NCBI GenBank assembly: GCA_947446835.1
Contig: CANFHS010000106.1
Location: 1-8,092, forward strand
Source of the DNA: Bacteriovoracaceae bacterium
GTDB lineage: Bacteria; Bdellovibrionota; UBA1018
Direction: 5' to 3'
DNA: 8,092 nt
In this document: piece after piece, positions 5,991-8,092 of the stretch
Layout: every line of letters begins with the position of its first letter
Position numbering within the stretch: the first letter of the stretch is position 1
Translations under genes and position numbers: made by a program
Notes under the pieces: generated by a model
Told to the model about the DNA's origin: nothing
What the model saw: only the letters and a program-made list of their open reading frames with translations
Databases searched by the model: none

Positions 5991-7295
5991 ATGGCGCTCC
6001 CGACCCAACCCTACAAAGGCTCCCGCGATTTCTACCCCGATGACATGCGCATCCAGCGTTGGATGTTCGATCGGCTGCGCCACGTGGTGACCCGGTATTC
6101 CTTCCAGGAATATGACGGCCCCCTGTTCGAACCCTTCGAACTTTATGCCGCCAAGACCGGCGAGGAAATCGTCAATCAGCAGCTTTACTGGATGGTGGAC
6201 CGCGGCGACCGCAAGATCGCGGTCCGTCCCGAGATGACGCCGACCCTGGCCCGCATGGTGGCCGGCAAGATCCACGAGCTGCCGCGGCCCATCCGCTGGT
6301 TCGCCATCCCCAACCTGTGGCGCTACGAGCGCCCGCAGCGCGGCCGCCTGCGGGAGTTCTGGCAGCCCAACTGCGACATCCTGGGTGGCGACCCGCTGCT
6401 GGCGGACGCCGAGATCATCCAGGTGGCGCTCGAGATCATGCGCGCTTTCGGGGGAGAACAGTGGGTCTCGGTGAAGGTGAACAACCGGCGCCTGATGGAC
6501 CATTTCTTCACGAAGTCCATGGGGCTGGACGCCCAGGGAACCCTGGCGCTGACCAAGGCCATCGATGCCCGCGACAAGATCGGCGAGGAAAAGTTCCAGG
6601 CCCGCCTGCAGGAGCTGGGGATCGACGAATCCCGGCGCGCGCGGCTGGACCAGTTCTTCAGCGCGGGCTTCGAGAAGGTGGCTGCGGAAAACCCCTGCGA
6701 AGGGGCGGAAGAGCTTCGGCAGCTCTTCGAGCTGCTGCGCCAGTCCGGCGTGGCCGAGGGCCGCGTGGTGTTCGACCCGACCGTGATGCGCGGCCTGGAT
6801 TACTACACGGGAACCGTGTTCGAGGTTTACGACACGTCTCCCGAGAACCGGCGGGCGCTGTTCGGAGGGGGCCGCTACGACAATCTCCTGGCCCTGTTCG
6901 GCAACCACAAGCTTTCAGGCGTGGGCTTCGGGATGGGCGACGTGGGCCTGCGCAACTTCCTCGAGGTCCACAACCTGCTGCCGCAGCCCGGCTCCTTCAC
7001 GGATGTTTTCGTGACCTTGCCGCGTGCCCAGGACCGGCCCGTGGCCGAGCGGGTGGCCGGCAGCCTCCGCGAGGCGGGGCTCCGGGTCATGACCCCGCTC
7101 GAGGTCGGGGGCTTCGGCGTCCAGCTCAAGCAGGCCACCCGGCACGGCGCGCGGTTCGCGGTCCTGTTCGGCGAAGCCGAGCTGGCCCGCGGAACGGTGC
7201 TGCTCAAGGACCTGTCTTCGGGGCAGCAGTCCGAGCTCAGTGTCGCGGAAGTTGCGACAGCCATTCAAAAAGCTCTGGCATCGACTCCACGATGA
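5991..7295 (+). CDS. hisS: Histidyl-tRNA synthetase
   Basis: The class II synthetase attaches histidine to tRNA-His in the cytoplasm. The protein is 434 residues, typical for HisRS. Class II motif 2 is at about 102-131 (IRWFAIPNLWRYERPQRGRLREFWQ), the HisRS-specific active-site loop is FDPTVMRGLDYYTG at 261-274 with the key Arg at 267, and motif 3 begins FGGGRYDNLL at 291-300. The C-terminal anticodon-binding domain starts at about 336 (FTDVFVTLPRAQDRPVAERV). The REFWQPNCDILG form of motif 2 is one seen in the branch shared with some delta-proteobacteria, archaea and eukaryotes, in my recollection. The ATG at 5991 is chosen because MALPTQPYKGSRDFYPDDM is the normal N-terminus; the frame stays open for about 1,400 bases further upstream, but only as antisense of two real genes. 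No Shine-Dalgarno site is visible. The 3' end overlaps the convergent HAD gene by 59 bases. Confidence 0.96.
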   Translation: MALPTQPYKGSRDFYPDDMRIQRWMFDRLRHVVTRYSFQEYDGPLFEPFELYAAKTGEEIVNQQLYWMVDRGDRKIAVRPEMTPTLARMVAGKIHELPRPIRWFAIPNLWRYERPQRGRLREFWQPNCDILGGDPLLADAEIIQVALEIMRAFGGEQWVSVKVNNRRLMDHFFTKSMGLDAQGTLALTKAIDARDKIGEEKFQARLQELGIDESRRARLDQFFSAGFEKVAAENPCEGAEELRQLFELLRQSGVAEGRVVFDPTVMRGLDYYTGTVFEVYDTSPENRRALFGGGRYDNLLALFGNHKLSGVGFGMGDVGLRNFLEVHNLLPQPGSFTDVFVTLPRAQDRPVAERVAGSLREAGLRVMTPLEVGGFGVQLKQATRHGARFAVLFGEAELARGTVLLKDLSSGQQSELSVAEVATAIQKALASTPR

Positions 7296-7938
7296 TCCGG
7301 GGCTGCAGGTCAGGTCTTCCCGGCACCGGGGTGGTCATGGTCTCGCGGCTGAAGGACGACAGCACGGCCGCGCACGGAATTCCGCCCATGAGGCCGGCCT
7401 GGATGCCGGGGGGCGTGTCCTCGACCACCAGGGCATGCCCGGGTTCCACTCCGAAATACGACGCCGCGTACAGGTAGCCTGCGGGGTCGGGTTTGGGCTT
7501 GGGGGCTTCGTCGCGCGAAATCACCAGGTCAAAGAATTCGACCAGGCGGCTCGAAGAGAGGGCGAACTCGAGCTCCCGCTTCTTGGCGTTGGAAACCACG
7601 GCGATGGAGATCTTCTGGGATCGGAGCCACATCAGGCCTTCGCGGACGCCGGGGTAGGCGGGCAGGCCCTCGGTCCGGAGGCTTTCCAGGTAGTAGTCGT
7701 TCTTGCGCAGGACCAGGGCGTCCACGTCGTGCCGGGCGGGGTCCCAGCCGGGGCGGTACTTGTCCAGCAGGTCCACCAGGATCTTGGGTGCCGTCCGTCC
7801 GGCCATCGAGGCCAGCTCTTCCTCGAAGTAGGGCAGGCCCAGGTCGACCAGCAGGCGGCCCCAGGCGGCCCGATGGCGGGGCTCGCTCGAAACCAGAACA
7901 CCGTCGTTGTCAAACAGGATGGCGCGAGGCAATTTCAT
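7237..7938 (-). CDS. HAD-superfamily phosphatase, subfamily IA (beta-phosphoglucomutase/phosphoglycolate phosphatase-like)
   Basis: The protein is 233 residues with every HAD hydrolase motif: motif I FDNDGVL with Asp10 and Asp12, motif II Ser116 (VVSNAKK), motif III Lys147 or Lys149 (APKPKPDP), and motif IV VEDTPPGIQAG with Glu173 and Asp174. Residues about 18-90 form the helical C1 cap (RHRAAWGRLL, MAGRTAPKILVDLL), typical of subfamily IA enzymes that act on small phosphorylated sugars, glycolate or nucleotides. The substrate cannot be assigned. The ATG at 7938 has a weak purine-rich AGAGA about 6 bases upstream. It is divergent from dUTPase across 49 bases; a nucleotide substrate would fit that neighbour, but this is speculation. 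The last 59 bases overlap the end of hisS on the other strand. Confidence 0.9.
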   Translation of the reverse strand: MKLPRAILFDNDGVLVSSEPRHRAAWGRLLVDLGLPYFEEELASMAGRTAPKILVDLLDKYRPGWDPARHDVDALVLRKNDYYLESLRTEGLPAYPGVREGLMWLRSQKISIAVVSNAKKRELEFALSSSRLVEFFDLVISRDEAPKPKPDPAGYLYAASYFGVEPGHALVVEDTPPGIQAGLMGGIPCAAVLSSFSRETMTTPVPGRPDLQPRIIVESMPELFEWLSQLPRH

Positions 7939-7977
7939 GGCGGGTCTCTTTTCTGGAGGCCCTGTTCATAAGTGAAT

Positions 7978-7983
7978 GGAGGA
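7978..7983 (+). promoter_or_regulatory. Shine-Dalgarno site of the dUTPase gene
   Basis: GGAGGA lies 4 bases before the ATG at 7988 and decides this start over the in-frame ATG at 7976, which overlaps it. Confidence 0.7.
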
Positions 7984-7987
7984 TCGC

Positions 7988-8092
7988 ATGTCGAATGGAA
8001 ACGAACACGGGATTTTGCCGGTCAAACGGGTTGCCGAAGGCGCCATCCTGCCCACCCGGGCGCACGCCGACGATGCCGGTCTGGACCTTTAC
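7988..8092 (+). CDS. dut: dUTP diphosphatase (dUTPase), N-terminal part (partial)
   Basis: The first 35 residues are present and the gene runs off the window end. After a short leader (MSNGNEHG) comes LPVKRVAEGAILPTRAHADD and then AGLDLY. The AGLDLY segment is motif 1 of trimeric dUTPases, preceded by the characteristic 'LPTRA' strand. By family knowledge the enzyme cleaves dUTP to dUMP and diphosphate, keeping uracil out of DNA and feeding thymidylate synthesis. Motifs 2 to 5 are outside the window, so integrity cannot be judged. No clear promoter is seen in the 49-base gap before it. Confidence 0.85.
   Translation, partial: MSNGNEHGILPVKRVAEGAILPTRAHADDAGLDLY

Noticed and set aside
5955..6908. 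A 317-residue minus-strand open frame opposite hisS
   Set aside because: hisS is unmistakable on the plus strand. The opposite frame is His/Gln/Val-rich shadow sequence.
7962..7980. Short dyad TTCA-TAAG-TGAA before dut as an operator
   Set aside because: Four-base arms are expected by chance at this scale, and no promoter boxes are seen around it.

Overview
The window is GC-rich chromosomal DNA from a Gram-negative bacterium, densely packed with single-copy housekeeping genes. I see no phage, transposon, CRISPR or tRNA signature. Three things point to a Gram-negative cell. The first is the tail of an MCE/MlaD-type outer-membrane lipid-transport protein. The second is an exported single-haem cytochrome with a CxxCH site. 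The third is a probable exported protein with an even number of cysteines. The MCE tail resembles those of delta-proteobacteria and Bdellovibrionota as I remember them, so I lean towards that broad group; this is inference, not proof.

Layout, left to right. (1) Positions 2-1224, plus strand: the 3' end of an MCE-family gene, followed 14 bases later by a gene of unknown function for a secreted protein. (2) Positions 2453-1121, minus strand: an E. coli LdhA-type D-lactate dehydrogenase. Its last bases overlap a small two-helix membrane protein gene, which in turn overlaps the unknown gene tail to tail. (3) Positions 2454-2686: a 233-base divergent intergenic region with two strong inverted repeats and a possible promoter. 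It separates ldhA from (4) positions 2687-3886, plus strand, a cytochrome that joins a c'-like haem domain to a helical repeat-like region. (5) Positions 5939-3911, minus strand: a two-gene unit of a Nit-family amidase and a phosphoserine phosphatase with two ACT domains. (6) Positions 5991-7295, plus strand: histidyl-tRNA synthetase, divergent from the amidase across only 51 bases, with a good -10 box close to the start codon and no clear ribosome binding site. (7) Positions 7938-7237, minus strand: a HAD-superfamily phosphatase overlapping the end of hisS. (8) Position 7988 to the window end, plus strand: the first 35 codons of dUTPase.

The genes belong to separate core tasks: envelope lipid transport, fermentation of pyruvate to D-lactate, respiration or redox chemistry, serine synthesis, metabolite repair, tRNA charging and nucleotide-pool hygiene. 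Strand switches are frequent and transcription units are short. There is no intergenic stretch over 300 bases. The parts most worth a second look are the palindromes between ldhA and the cytochrome gene, the cytochrome's architecture, the unknown gene behind the MCE gene, and the compact hisS/amidase promoter region.
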